A stretch of DNA of 37,767 nt, from NCBI GenBank assembly GCA_031961205.1, contig JAVRLS010000006.1:1-37767 (forward strand). The letters are read 5' to 3'. The translations under genes and the position numbers were made by a program. This document shows positions 24,538 through 31,779 of this stretch, piece after piece (the stretch's first letter is position 1; the number at the start of each line of letters is the position of its first letter). The stretch comes from JAVRLS01 sp031961205. GTDB lineage: Archaea; Thermoplasmatota; Thermoplasmata; Thermoplasmatales; Thermoplasmataceae. The notes beneath the pieces were generated by a model that saw nothing but the letters and a program-made list of their open reading frames with translations, was not told the origin of the DNA and ran no database searches.

Positions 24538-24840
24538 ATGGCAGAATACAATTGCAGTATATGCAGGAAAACCATCAGGACCGGAGAAAAGTTCACGTTC
24601 ACAAGGAATGGTGCTGTTCATCTTGACTGTTTTGTTGCAGAGAAAAGAACGAAAGTACCGGAAGAGAAAGCTGAAGAGCTCAGAATACTGTCGCTCATCC
24701 TTGATTCTCATCTTCAGAGCCTTGTTAACGTGCTCTCTATTGAGGCAAAAGACGAAAAAATAAGGGACATAAAGAATGAAAATGTAAAAAACATCGAAAA
24801 GATAGCTGGTGAATTGACAAAAAAGATCAACGATTTGTGA
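24538..24840 (+). CDS. DUF2175-like small zinc-binding protein
   Basis: A 100-aa protein with an N-terminal zinc-finger-like domain, YNCSICRKTIRTGEKFTFTRNGAVHLDCF (Cys, Cys, His and Cys in the C-x2-C...H-x2-C pattern, residues 5-33), followed by a long charged helical tail likely to form a coiled coil. This layout matches the archaeal DUF2175 family of unknown function; it could bind nucleic acid or a protein partner. It converges on the rps27ae gene with only 6 bp between the two stop codons. The start is supported by the well-spaced TATA box. Confidence 0.75.
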   Translation: MAEYNCSICRKTIRTGEKFTFTRNGAVHLDCFVAEKRTKVPEEKAEELRILSLILDSHLQSLVNVLSIEAKDEKIRDIKNENVKNIEKIAGELTKKINDL

Positions 24841-24846
24841 TGATTT

Positions 24847-25005
24847 CTACTTTTTTCCCTTTTTGAATTCTGTATATCCACATTTTCCGCATGTATATCT
24901 GTCAGCGTGTTCGGCCAAGAATACTCCGGGCCCGCATCTGGGGCAAAATCTTCTCTTTCTGACAACTTTGTTCTCTGTCAATTCATAAAGTTCTCTTTTT
25001 TCCAT
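24847..25005 (-). CDS. rps27ae: 30S ribosomal protein S27ae (52 aa)
   Basis: It translates to MEKRELYELTENKVVRKRRF and ends in EFKKGKK. It has a four-cysteine zinc ribbon (CPRCG at residues 21-25, then CGKCG at residues 40-44), which is the archaeal S27ae fold, and the usual very small size. The ATG has a GGTGAT ribosome-binding site 8 nt upstream, right after the rps24e stop. The pair S24e-S27ae at the end of the rpo7-spt4 operon is a classic archaeal gene order and confirms the call. Confidence 0.94.
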   Translation of the reverse strand: MEKRELYELTENKVVRKRRFCPRCGPGVFLAEHADRYTCGKCGYTEFKKGKK

Positions 25006-25019
25006 AGTAATTCATCACC

Positions 25020-25319
25020 TTATTTCGTTTCCTTCTGCTTGAGGCCGTTTCTAATCAGTTCATAATCAGGTTCATACAGCATCGCACTTGGCTTATCATA
25101 GTATATCTTTGAATATCCTATGATTTCATGCTTCCCTGTTTCCTGGTAATTCCTGTCTATTATGACAAGTTCCTTGTTAGCGCCCTCGTGCTTCGATATA
25201 ATTTCTTTAATCTGTTCTCTTGATGGAGTTTTTTCGTTTTCAAACTTAAGCGTATACTTTATCTCTCTCCTTTTCAAAATCGGATTGTCTCTTTTCTCGT
25301 CTATTATCAGATCAGTCAT
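25020..25319 (-). CDS. rps24e: 30S ribosomal protein S24e
   Basis: A 99-aa small-subunit ribosomal protein. DLIIDEKRDNPILKRREIKYTLKFENEKTPSREQIKEIISKHEGANKELVIIDRNYQETGKHEIIGYSKIYYD is the typical S24e core; the terminal YELIRNGLKQKE replaces the longer basic tail seen in eukaryotes. It begins after AGGTGA, a good ribosome-binding site, 8 nt past the end of the dephospho-CoA kinase gene. It sits in the rpo7 operon. Confidence 0.96.
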   Translation of the reverse strand: MTDLIIDEKRDNPILKRREIKYTLKFENEKTPSREQIKEIISKHEGANKELVIIDRNYQETGKHEIIGYSKIYYDKPSAMLYEPDYELIRNGLKQKETK

Positions 25320-25327
25320 ACATTCAC

Positions 25328-25834
25328 CTACTCATTTACTACAGGCATATTTTCAAGCATTTTTTCTGCATTTTTTTTAAGATCGCTATCCACGATTAGC
25401 ATAGCAATTCCTATATTTGGAATGCCATAGACTATGACCGTATTGCATATCGAATAATAAATTATCGGAACTACAGCGAGATCTTCCTCTCCATCGACTT
25501 CAATTCTCGTTCGTGCATCCTTTGAAATCGCATTTTTTACTGCAATTATCAGATCCACAGATATAGTCCCGGGTTCGTTCCTTATCTCAATGGATCCCTC
25601 CTCGTGAGGATATATCTTTTCGCCACGTTTCGTCTTTAGATCCACAACCTCAAGCAGGGGAATGATGCCTGCATTTCTAAGATTTGATGTTGTTACGTCT
25701 CCAACGCTTATTATCCTGTGGTCCCGGGATAATTTTCCAATTTCCTCTATGCTGGTCAGTCTGCCATTATTATTCTGTATTTCCTTTTTGATTGCATCGG
25801 TAACTATTAATCTACTGCCTGACTTTAATTGCAT
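25328..25834 (-). CDS. GTP-dependent dephospho-CoA kinase (DUF359)
   Basis: A 168-aa member of the DUF359 family, identified as the archaeal GTP-dependent dephospho-CoA kinase, which completes coenzyme A synthesis. Motifs: GKLSRDHRIISVGDVTTSNLRNAGIIPLLEVVDLKTKR (the conserved VGD-V-T and D-x-K-T-x-R), IRNEPGTISVDLIIAVKNAI and EDLAVVPIIYYSICNTVIVYGIPN. The longer frame to 25870 overlaps spt4 by 59 nt; the ATG at 25834 (MQLKSGSRLIVTDAIK) gives a family-like start and a 23-nt overlap with spt4. Its place between spt4 and rps24e is conserved in archaea. Confidence 0.88.
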   Translation of the reverse strand: MQLKSGSRLIVTDAIKKEIQNNNGRLTSIEEIGKLSRDHRIISVGDVTTSNLRNAGIIPLLEVVDLKTKRGEKIYPHEEGSIEIRNEPGTISVDLIIAVKNAISKDARTRIEVDGEEDLAVVPIIYYSICNTVIVYGIPNIGIAMLIVDSDLKKNAEKMLENMPVVNE

Positions 25835-26006
25835 AGTTACCTGCTTCTGAAATCCCTGCCCTTTTGGCAATTATTGAAACTTCAGGCTCAGAGATTATAA
25901 GGAAACCAAACCATTCGGTTGTTGTTTTCTCGTTCCCATGCACCGGACATGTTTTCTCAGTTGTTATTCTCTTGCATTTTTTGCAGGCCCTATATACCAT
26001 CTTCAT
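25812..26006 (-). CDS. spt4: Transcription elongation factor Spt4
   Basis: A 64-aa zinc-ribbon protein (RACKKCKRITTEKTCPVHG, C-x2-C...C-P-x-H) followed by TTTEWFGFLIISEPEVSIIAKRAGISEAGNYAIKVR, the Spt4/RpoE'' fold. With Spt5 (NusG-like, not in the window) it makes the processivity clamp of RNA polymerase. Its second zinc pair is C-x2-H in place of the usual C-x2-C. The gene starts 4 nt after the rpo7 stop with a GAAGTGAT ribosome-binding site, and overlaps the dephospho-CoA kinase start. Confidence 0.93.
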   Translation of the reverse strand: MKMVYRACKKCKRITTEKTCPVHGNEKTTTEWFGFLIISEPEVSIIAKRAGISEAGNYAIKVRQ

Positions 26007-26010
26007 ATTA

Positions 26011-26583
26011 TCACTTCTCTATTGCCTTAACAAGCCATTCAAGCTTGCCAAGCCCCATCTGTTTCATTGTGAAACCTATCTTTATGTCCTCAATTGAAGA
26101 GGAAGCCAGATTCATAGCTACTATCTTTACTCTGACCTTGTCACCCACTTTTAATTCTCTCTTGGTTTCCTTACCTACAAGTTTTTTGTTTTCAAGGTCA
26201 ATATCGATACGGTCATCCATTATCTGGCTTATATGCAGGAGCCCTTCAAATGAACTGAATCTCACAAAGGCACCGAATTTCTGGATAGAAACAACCTCCC
26301 CGTCAACAATTTCCTGCATTTCTGGATAATACGCAAGAGCGCTGTATGAAACTTCCTGATAAACACCGCCGTCTCCGTGGACTATCGTTCCGTCCCCAAT
26401 TATTCTGGTATCAATTATTGAAACTATCAGGTATTTGCCTTCATTAATGCCGGTTCTTTCATTTACGTCATCCACCAGCTTTCCTTCGAGGGATTTCCTT
26501 GTTACCCTCCTTACCACTTCACTATAATCCTCTGCCAGCATATCAGGCGGTATTCTGGCTATATATTTATCTTCAACCATCAT
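26011..26583 (-). CDS. rpo7: RNA polymerase subunit Rpo7 (RpoE')
   Basis: A 190-aa homologue of eukaryotic RPB7, part of the stalk of archaeal RNA polymerase with Rpo4. The N-terminal RNP-like half includes IARIPPDMLAEDYSEVVRRVTRKSLEGKLVDD, then GEGTIVHGDGGVYQEVSYSALAYYP-like sequence (here GDGTIVHGDGG). The C-terminal half is an S1 RNA-binding domain, GEVVSIQKFGAFVRFSSFEGLLHISQIMDD. Candidate starts are ATG at 26583 and 26580 and a GTG at 26589; I use 26583. A TATA-like TTTATAAA lies near 26636, giving a leader of about 30 nt. It is first in the rpo7-spt4-dephospho-CoA kinase-rps24e-rps27ae operon. Confidence 0.95.
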   Translation of the reverse strand: MMVEDKYIARIPPDMLAEDYSEVVRRVTRKSLEGKLVDDVNERTGINEGKYLIVSIIDTRIIGDGTIVHGDGGVYQEVSYSALAYYPEMQEIVDGEVVSIQKFGAFVRFSSFEGLLHISQIMDDRIDIDLENKKLVGKETKRELKVGDKVRVKIVAMNLASSSIEDIKIGFTMKQMGLGKLEWLVKAIEK

Positions 26584-27188
26584 ATACACATTAATCCCTC
26601 ACATAAACCAACCAGCACATATAATCCATAACATTTTTATAAACTGGCATCAATACACCAAAGCATAAAGGTAATTACAATGAATTTAATTAATTTTGCC
26701 ATAGTGGGTACTGTTAGTTTTTAATTAATTTTTAGAATCAAGATCTTTCGGTATACAGGGATATGAGCCCGGAATTTACTCTTTTTATCAGAGTTTTTGC
26801 GATTTGCCAGAAATTATGACACCGGCAAAATATCCTGCATATAAAAGGAAATTTCTAATCGCTTTTTTAAAAATAAAAGAATATAGATTGGCAGATTTGT
26901 TTCCATTGAGAAAAAGGAAATAGTGTTTGACTTTGAAGGGGCAACAAAAGAATTGATTCACATTTCAGTAAAAGGGATTCGAAAATCTCTTGACGGGTAT
27001 ATTATTATTCACGAAAATCTGTTTTCAGGCAAAAGACTCGAAAAAAGTTAAAGTAACCCTTGAATGGAAACGATCGATTTTTTAAATTCCGATTCTGTTT
27101 AAATCCTGATACTATCCTGAATTTATTTTATCTCATTTTTAGAAATGCATGATCATGGGATTCCTTATGTCCCCACTTTTCTGACCTG
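26584..27188. other. Gene-poor gap between rpo7 and dnaJ
   Basis: The left end holds the rpo7 promoter (TTTATAAA near 26636, which reads as a TATA box in both directions). The rest is AT-rich and has no convincing gene. A plus-strand frame from GTG 26923 to the stop at 27051 (42 codons, IVFDFEGATKELIHISVKGI...) has protein-like composition but no ATG, no domain and a stop just upstream of GTG. It may be a gene fragment. No tRNA or other structured RNA was recognised. Confidence 0.4.
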
Positions 27189-27208
27189 ATGTTATTTTTT
27201 CATAACAT
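27189..27208 (-). terminator. Possible hairpin after dnaJ
   Basis: ATGTTAT and ATAACAT form a 7-bp stem with a six-base loop, 25-44 nt past the dnaJ stop in the direction of transcription. It is not followed by a T-run on the transcribed side, so a terminator role is only a possibility. Confidence 0.25.
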
Positions 27209-27232
27209 TTTCAGAATGAACCGTGCTGAGAA

Positions 27233-28330
27233 TCAGTGAAACCATGAATGTTTTGTCTCTTCCACTCCAAAAAGATCTTTCACAAGTTCTTTCTGCTTGC
27301 TGCTCAGATGCTTTGGAACTTCTACCACTATCCTTACCAGAAGATCGCCCGATCCCCTGGAATTCAGGTGTGGCATACCTGCGCCCTTTATTCTGAGCAC
27401 TTCTCCAGGCTGTGTCCCTTCAGGAACTTTCAGTGTAAATTTCTCGCGAAAGAGATCTATCTCCATATCGGTGCCAAGCGCAGCTTCTCCAAAATTAATT
27501 GTCCTGGAAATTATAAGGTCATCCCCATGTCTTTCAATGCCTGATTCCGGCTTTATTCTCACAACTATAAAAAGATCCCCCGTTCTTCCGGAATATGACT
27601 GCCCCTTTCCGGAAACCCTGAGCCTGAGATTATCCACTGCACCCTTGGGAACTGATATTGAGATGTCCTCATTTTTAACAACAGTTCCTGTGCCATTGCA
27701 CGTAGGGCATTTTTCTACCGGTATTTTTCCCTTTCCACCGCATGTTCTGCATGTCGTAACGGTAACCATCCTGAAGAAGCCCTGGCCCCTTACAACTCTT
27801 TCCTGGCCTGTGCCATTGCACGTAGGGCATACCTTCATCTTTCCATTTTTTGCTCCGGTTCCCCTGCAGTCAGGGCATTCTGCGTTTCGCCGAAATTTTA
27901 TTCTTTTTTCAGCCCCGTAGTATGCTTCTTCCATCGTGATGTCGATTGCAGTATACATATCCAGATCTACTTCTCTCTGGCCGGCATTGCCACCAAATCC
28001 TGAGAAAAAGCCAGATCCAAAATTGCCTCCGAATATGTCATTGAATATGTCGTTGATATCACTGTAATGGGTGAAATTATCCCATGAAAAGTTCGATCCA
28101 CCCTGGCCAAAGTCTACGCTTCCGCCCTGGTCATACACCTTTCTTTTCTGTGGATCTGAAAGAACTTCGTACGCTTCACTGATCTCTTTAAACTTCTCTT
28201 CCGCTTCCTGCTTGTTGTCCGGATGAAGATCCGGATGCCATTTCTTCGCAAGGTCCCTGAAAGCCTTCTTTATATCGTCCTGCGTGGCATTCCGATCCAC
28301 GCCCAGAATCTCATAGTAGTCTTTTGCCAT
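27233..28330 (-). CDS. dnaJ: Chaperone DnaJ (Hsp40)
   Basis: A 365-aa full-length class I J-protein that stimulates DnaK ATPase and presents unfolded substrates. The J domain (residues 3-70) has KKWHPDLHPD with the HPD motif. A Gly/Phe-rich linker follows (GGNFGSGFFSGFGGN), then a zinc domain with four C-x2-C-x-G-x-G repeats (CPDCRGTG, CPTCNGTG, CRTCGGKG, CPTCNGTG) and the C-terminal substrate-binding domains. The ATG lies four bases after the dnaK stop. Bacterial-type DnaK systems in archaea are known to have come by transfer from bacteria. Confidence 0.97.
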   Translation of the reverse strand: MAKDYYEILGVDRNATQDDIKKAFRDLAKKWHPDLHPDNKQEAEEKFKEISEAYEVLSDPQKRKVYDQGGSVDFGQGGSNFSWDNFTHYSDINDIFNDIFGGNFGSGFFSGFGGNAGQREVDLDMYTAIDITMEEAYYGAEKRIKFRRNAECPDCRGTGAKNGKMKVCPTCNGTGQERVVRGQGFFRMVTVTTCRTCGGKGKIPVEKCPTCNGTGTVVKNEDISISVPKGAVDNLRLRVSGKGQSYSGRTGDLFIVVRIKPESGIERHGDDLIISRTINFGEAALGTDMEIDLFREKFTLKVPEGTQPGEVLRIKGAGMPHLNSRGSGDLLVRIVVEVPKHLSSKQKELVKDLFGVEETKHSWFH

Positions 28331-28334
28331 TTAT

Positions 28335-30218
28335 CTAACTTTTTTCCTTGTAATCTGCGTTCACCGTCTTATCCTGCGCTTCGCCGGCATTCTTTGAGTC
28401 TTCGGCCTGCTGATCCTGCGCGGCACCGCTCTCAGGCCCCGGCTGCTGCCCCTGTGTTTCGGCGGAGGATGAGGCGTTTTGATACATTTTAGTGCTCACA
28501 TCCTGTATCTCTTTGGTAAGTTTTTCTGTCATATCCTTAACCTTGGCCACATCCTTGTCGGTAATCGCAGTTCTCAGGTCTTTGATCTCTTTCTGAAGGT
28601 TTTCCCTGGTAGGTTTATCTATTTTGTCGCCAGCGTCGTTCAGTGTTTTTTCAATGCTGTATGCCAGTGATTCTGCATTGTTCAATGTTTCTATTTTTTC
28701 TTTTTCTGCTTTATCTGCCTCAGCGTATTCCTGAGCTTCTTTCTTCATTTTTTCTATCTCTTCTTTTGACAGTTTTGTTGAAGCGGATATTGTTATCCCC
28801 TGCTTCTTTCCCGTGGCTTTATCTGTTGCGGTTACGTTAAGGATTCCATTGGAATCTATATCGAAGGCAACCTCAATCTGCGGGACACCGCGTGGAGCTG
28901 GAGCTATACCGGTAAGGTTAAACATGCCAAGTGAAACGTTATCTTTTGCAAATGGGCGCTCCCCCTGTACAATATGAATCGTAACGGTGGTCTGCATGTC
29001 TTCGGCAGTCGTGAATATCTGTGATTTTTTTACCGGTATTGTGGTATTGGCAGAAATCAGCGGTGTTGCTATTCCTCCAAGAGTTTCAACTCCGAGTGTA
29101 AGTGGAGTGACATCAAGCAGTACAATATCTTTCATCTCTCCGTGCATTACAGCTCCCTGAATTGCAGCGCCGATACATACGGCCTCCATTGGATCCACTC
29201 CGCCTTCCGCCTTAATGCCCAGATAATTTTCCACATAATTCTTTACGTAAGGAATCCTTGTTGGTCCCCCCACAAATAGAAGCTTTGTAACATCAGTTTT
29301 TTTAAGTTTTGCACCCTGAACCGCATTGTCGATCGGGGCCTTCACGCGTTCAACTATAGGTGAAATAAGCTCTTCAAGCTTGGATCTGTTCATGGTCATT
29401 TTTATATGTTTTGGACCTGTATTCGTTACGGTGATGTACGGCAGGTCTATGTCTGTAGAAAGCGTTGTGGACAGCTCAATTTTAGCCTTTTCAGCTGCGT
29501 CTCTGAGGCGAACATAGGCAGATTTGTCCTTTCTCAGGTCTATGCCTTCTTTCTTCAGAAAATCATCTGCAAGATAGTTTACAATTGCCTCATCCATATC
29601 TGTCCCACCGAGCTGGGTATCTCCGGACGTCGACATTACCTGAAAAACTCCATCTCCAAAATCCATTATAGTGACATCAAGGGTACCACCGCCGAGATCG
29701 AAGACCAGTATTTTTTCTGCTTTTCCTGCTTTATCTACGCCATATGCAAGAGCAGCTGCTGTAGGCTCGTTAATAATTCTCTTTACGTCAAATCCAGCAA
29801 TCGTTCCGGCATCTTTTGTTGCTTGCCTTTGATTATCATTGAAATAAGCAGGAACTGTTATAACGGCCTCTTTGACGGGTTCACCGAGAAAGGCCTCGGC
29901 ATCCTTCTTTATTTTTTGAAGAATGAATGCCGATATCTGCTGCGGGGTGAATTCCTTTCCATAGGCCTTGAATTTAAAGTCCGTGCCCATTTTTCTCTTT
30001 GCCGCATAAATTGTCCCCTCCGGATTTAAGAGAGCTTGCCTTCTGGCCGGCTCGCCAACCAGCATCTGCCCATCTTTAGTGAATGCTACATAACTTGGAA
30101 ACGCTTTTCCTCCAAGTGAAATCCCTTCAGAACTCGGAATAACCGTCGCTTTTCCGGAAATAACAACAGCCGCTGCTGAATTGCTTGTACCCAGATCTAT
30201 TCCTATTATCTTAGACAT
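28335..30218 (-). CDS. dnaK: Chaperone DnaK (Hsp70)
   Basis: A 627-aa Hsp70. The ATPase domain starts IIGIDLGTSNSAAAV and includes VPAYFNDNQRQATKDAGTIAGFDVKRIINEPTAAALAYG, ILVFDLGGGTLDVTIMDFG and LLFVGGPTRIPYVKNYVENYLG. The linker DVTPLTLGVETLGG leads into the substrate-binding domain (TTAEDMQTTVTIHIVQGERPFAKDN, GIPAPRG-like IAPAPRGVPQIEVAFDIDSNGILNVTATDKATGK) and the helical lid. The tail is rich in Gln, Ala and Ser (ETQGQQPGPESGAAQDQQ). Start: ATG at 30218 with a GAGGTGAT ribosome-binding site 6 nt upstream. It is the middle gene of the grpE-dnaK-dnaJ operon. Confidence 0.98.
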   Translation of the reverse strand: MSKIIGIDLGTSNSAAAVVISGKATVIPSSEGISLGGKAFPSYVAFTKDGQMLVGEPARRQALLNPEGTIYAAKRKMGTDFKFKAYGKEFTPQQISAFILQKIKKDAEAFLGEPVKEAVITVPAYFNDNQRQATKDAGTIAGFDVKRIINEPTAAALAYGVDKAGKAEKILVFDLGGGTLDVTIMDFGDGVFQVMSTSGDTQLGGTDMDEAIVNYLADDFLKKEGIDLRKDKSAYVRLRDAAEKAKIELSTTLSTDIDLPYITVTNTGPKHIKMTMNRSKLEELISPIVERVKAPIDNAVQGAKLKKTDVTKLLFVGGPTRIPYVKNYVENYLGIKAEGGVDPMEAVCIGAAIQGAVMHGEMKDIVLLDVTPLTLGVETLGGIATPLISANTTIPVKKSQIFTTAEDMQTTVTIHIVQGERPFAKDNVSLGMFNLTGIAPAPRGVPQIEVAFDIDSNGILNVTATDKATGKKQGITISASTKLSKEEIEKMKKEAQEYAEADKAEKEKIETLNNAESLAYSIEKTLNDAGDKIDKPTRENLQKEIKDLRTAITDKDVAKVKDMTEKLTKEIQDVSTKMYQNASSSAETQGQQPGPESGAAQDQQAEDSKNAGEAQDKTVNADYKEKS

Positions 30219-30224
30219 TTTTTA

Positions 30225-30755
30225 TCACCTCTTAACAACTATAACTTTAGATGTCCTCAGAACCTCATCATTAAAAAGGTAGCCTTTCTGTACCTCTTCG
30301 TAAATTGTTCCGTCCTCTCCCTCAGATACGACTCCGACTGCCTCATGCAGATATGGATCAAACTTCTTGCCTTTTGCTTCTATCGGTTTAAGTCCGTATT
30401 TGAAAAGAGTACCCAGCATCTGATCCCTGATTCTTATCATATTGTTATCTTTTTCTACACTGACAGCAGCATCTATTGCGTCAAGTATGGGAAGAAGGTC
30501 CTTGATGAGGTGGCCGCTTGCATTTTTCTTTATCTGTTCGTTTTCCCTATCCTTTATTTTTACATAGTTTTCCATCTCGGCACGACCTCTCATATATAGC
30601 TCATGGTATTCATCCGCAATTTTTTTTGCATCTTCGTATTTTTTGTTCATTTCAGTTAATGCTGCGTCAACAATTTTTACACGTCTTGCAGCTGAACCCT
30701 TAATTTCCGTTTTTATCGGATCAGATAATGCTTCTGTCAATGATTGTGAATTCAT
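30225..30755 (-). CDS. grpE: Nucleotide exchange factor GrpE
   Basis: A 176-aa GrpE, the factor that releases ADP from DnaK. An N-terminal long coiled coil (KIVDAALTEMNKKYEDAKKIADEYHELYMRGRAEMENYVKIKDRENEQIKK) leads to LIKDLLPILDAIDAAVSV, and the C-terminal beta domain has GLKPIEAKGKKFDPYLHEAVGVVSEGEDGTIYEEVQKGYLFNDEVLRTSKVIV, all family hallmarks. It is first in the chaperone operon. A TATA box (CTTATATA on the minus strand, 30778-30785) is centred 26-27 nt before the ATG, so the mRNA is probably leaderless. No heat-shock operator could be identified. Confidence 0.95.
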   Translation of the reverse strand: MNSQSLTEALSDPIKTEIKGSAARRVKIVDAALTEMNKKYEDAKKIADEYHELYMRGRAEMENYVKIKDRENEQIKKNASGHLIKDLLPILDAIDAAVSVEKDNNMIRIRDQMLGTLFKYGLKPIEAKGKKFDPYLHEAVGVVSEGEDGTIYEEVQKGYLFNDEVLRTSKVIVVKR

Positions 30756-30777
30756 CTGTCAGGTATATTTGTTCTTC

Positions 30778-30785
30778 TATATAAG
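30778..30785 (-). promoter_or_regulatory. TATA box of the chaperone operon
   Basis: On the minus strand CTTATATA is centred 26-27 nt upstream of the grpE ATG, the spacing of leaderless archaeal transcripts. Confidence 0.55.
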
Positions 30786-30860
30786 TATAGCGAGACTTGA
30801 AATTTCATGCCACTTAAAGACAGTGAAACCGTAAAAAAATTTAAAAAGCAGGCAAAAAAA

Positions 30861-31739
30861 TTAAATCTGCCTGGAGTTGCTGGATAACGCTTTATCTATA
30901 AGTTTGGCCTTTTGATCATCCGGCCTGATCATGGGAGATCTGTATCCACCATCCATATTATGCTTCCTGTAAAATGCGTAATAATATCCGGCCGGAAAAT
31001 TCGGTGCATTGACAGGATACATAAGTTCATTCACTATATCTATCTGTATATCCCTCGCCTTGCTTATATTTCCATCTTTATATGCATTATATAGCTGCAC
31101 TATGGATGGTGAGAAGTTTGATGTGCCGCATACACCGCCATCCGCACCGAGAGCCAGTGAAACAAGAAGGAGATCATCCTGGCCCTGGAATATTGAAAAA
31201 TCACTGGAATGGAATTTAAACATTTTTGAGAATGAACGCATATCTCCGGAGCTGTCTTTTATTCCTTTCACCTGGGAAAATTCATCCTTCAGTTTAGAAA
31301 CTATATCCGCACTGATGTTGGAACCTGATAACTGGGGTATATTGTATATGAAAATGTCACTGTCAGAACTTGATATCACATCCGAAAAATGCTTTATCAT
31401 CCATTCATCATCCGGCTTAATGTAATATGTTGGCATTAATACTCTGACTTTTATTCCCAGGTCAGAGGAGTATTTTGACAGTTCAATTGCTTCCTGGGTG
31501 CTTGATGAACCAATACCTGCGAAAGTTACCATTTTCATGGAATGATCATTTACATATTTCAGGAACTCTTTGCGTTCTTCCATTTTAAAAAATGGAAAAA
31601 GACCTGTAGATCCCATTGGAAATAGACCTGATACCCCGTACTTTTTAAGATCCTCTATAAGCACTTCTGTGGCATTGTAATCAATTTCCCCTTTCCTGTT
31701 GAAAGGAGTTATCATTGGAGTAACTATTCCACCGTACAT
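30861..31739 (-). CDS. kdgA: 2-keto-3-deoxy-gluconate aldolase (DapA family)
   Basis: A 292-aa class I aldolase of the DHDPS/N-acetylneuraminate lyase family. Signatures are MYGGIVTPMITPFNRKGEIDYNA, GVSGLFPMGSTGLFPFFKMEERKEF, FIYNIPQLSGSNIS (the tyrosine of the site) and VKGIKDSSGDMRSFSKM with the Schiff-base lysine at K161. FQGQDDLLLVSLALGADGGVCGTSNFSP completes the barrel. The GSTG-L-F-P and NIPQ-x-SG forms are those of archaeal KD(P)G aldolases of the (semi-)phosphorylative and non-phosphorylative Entner-Doudoroff routes, which split KDG into pyruvate and glyceraldehyde. The start is ATG 31739, not the upstream in-frame TTG; AT-rich sequence about 24 nt before may be the TATA box. It could process the KDG made by the uronate cluster. 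Confidence 0.85.
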   Translation of the reverse strand: MYGGIVTPMITPFNRKGEIDYNATEVLIEDLKKYGVSGLFPMGSTGLFPFFKMEERKEFLKYVNDHSMKMVTFAGIGSSSTQEAIELSKYSSDLGIKVRVLMPTYYIKPDDEWMIKHFSDVISSSDSDIFIYNIPQLSGSNISADIVSKLKDEFSQVKGIKDSSGDMRSFSKMFKFHSSDFSIFQGQDDLLLVSLALGADGGVCGTSNFSPSIVQLYNAYKDGNISKARDIQIDIVNELMYPVNAPNFPAGYYYAFYRKHNMDGGYRSPMIRPDDQKAKLIDKALSSNSRQI

Positions 31740-31779
31740 AAATAGCAATCGCTAAAACATTATTAAACATATTGAAAAT

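Noticed and set aside
26970..26990. GGGATTCGAAAATCTC, like a tRNA T-arm
   Set aside because: No anticodon arm, D-arm or acceptor stem can be formed around it.
29406..30029. 207-codon plus-strand open frame
   Set aside because: Antisense to dnaK and without any protein-like motif.
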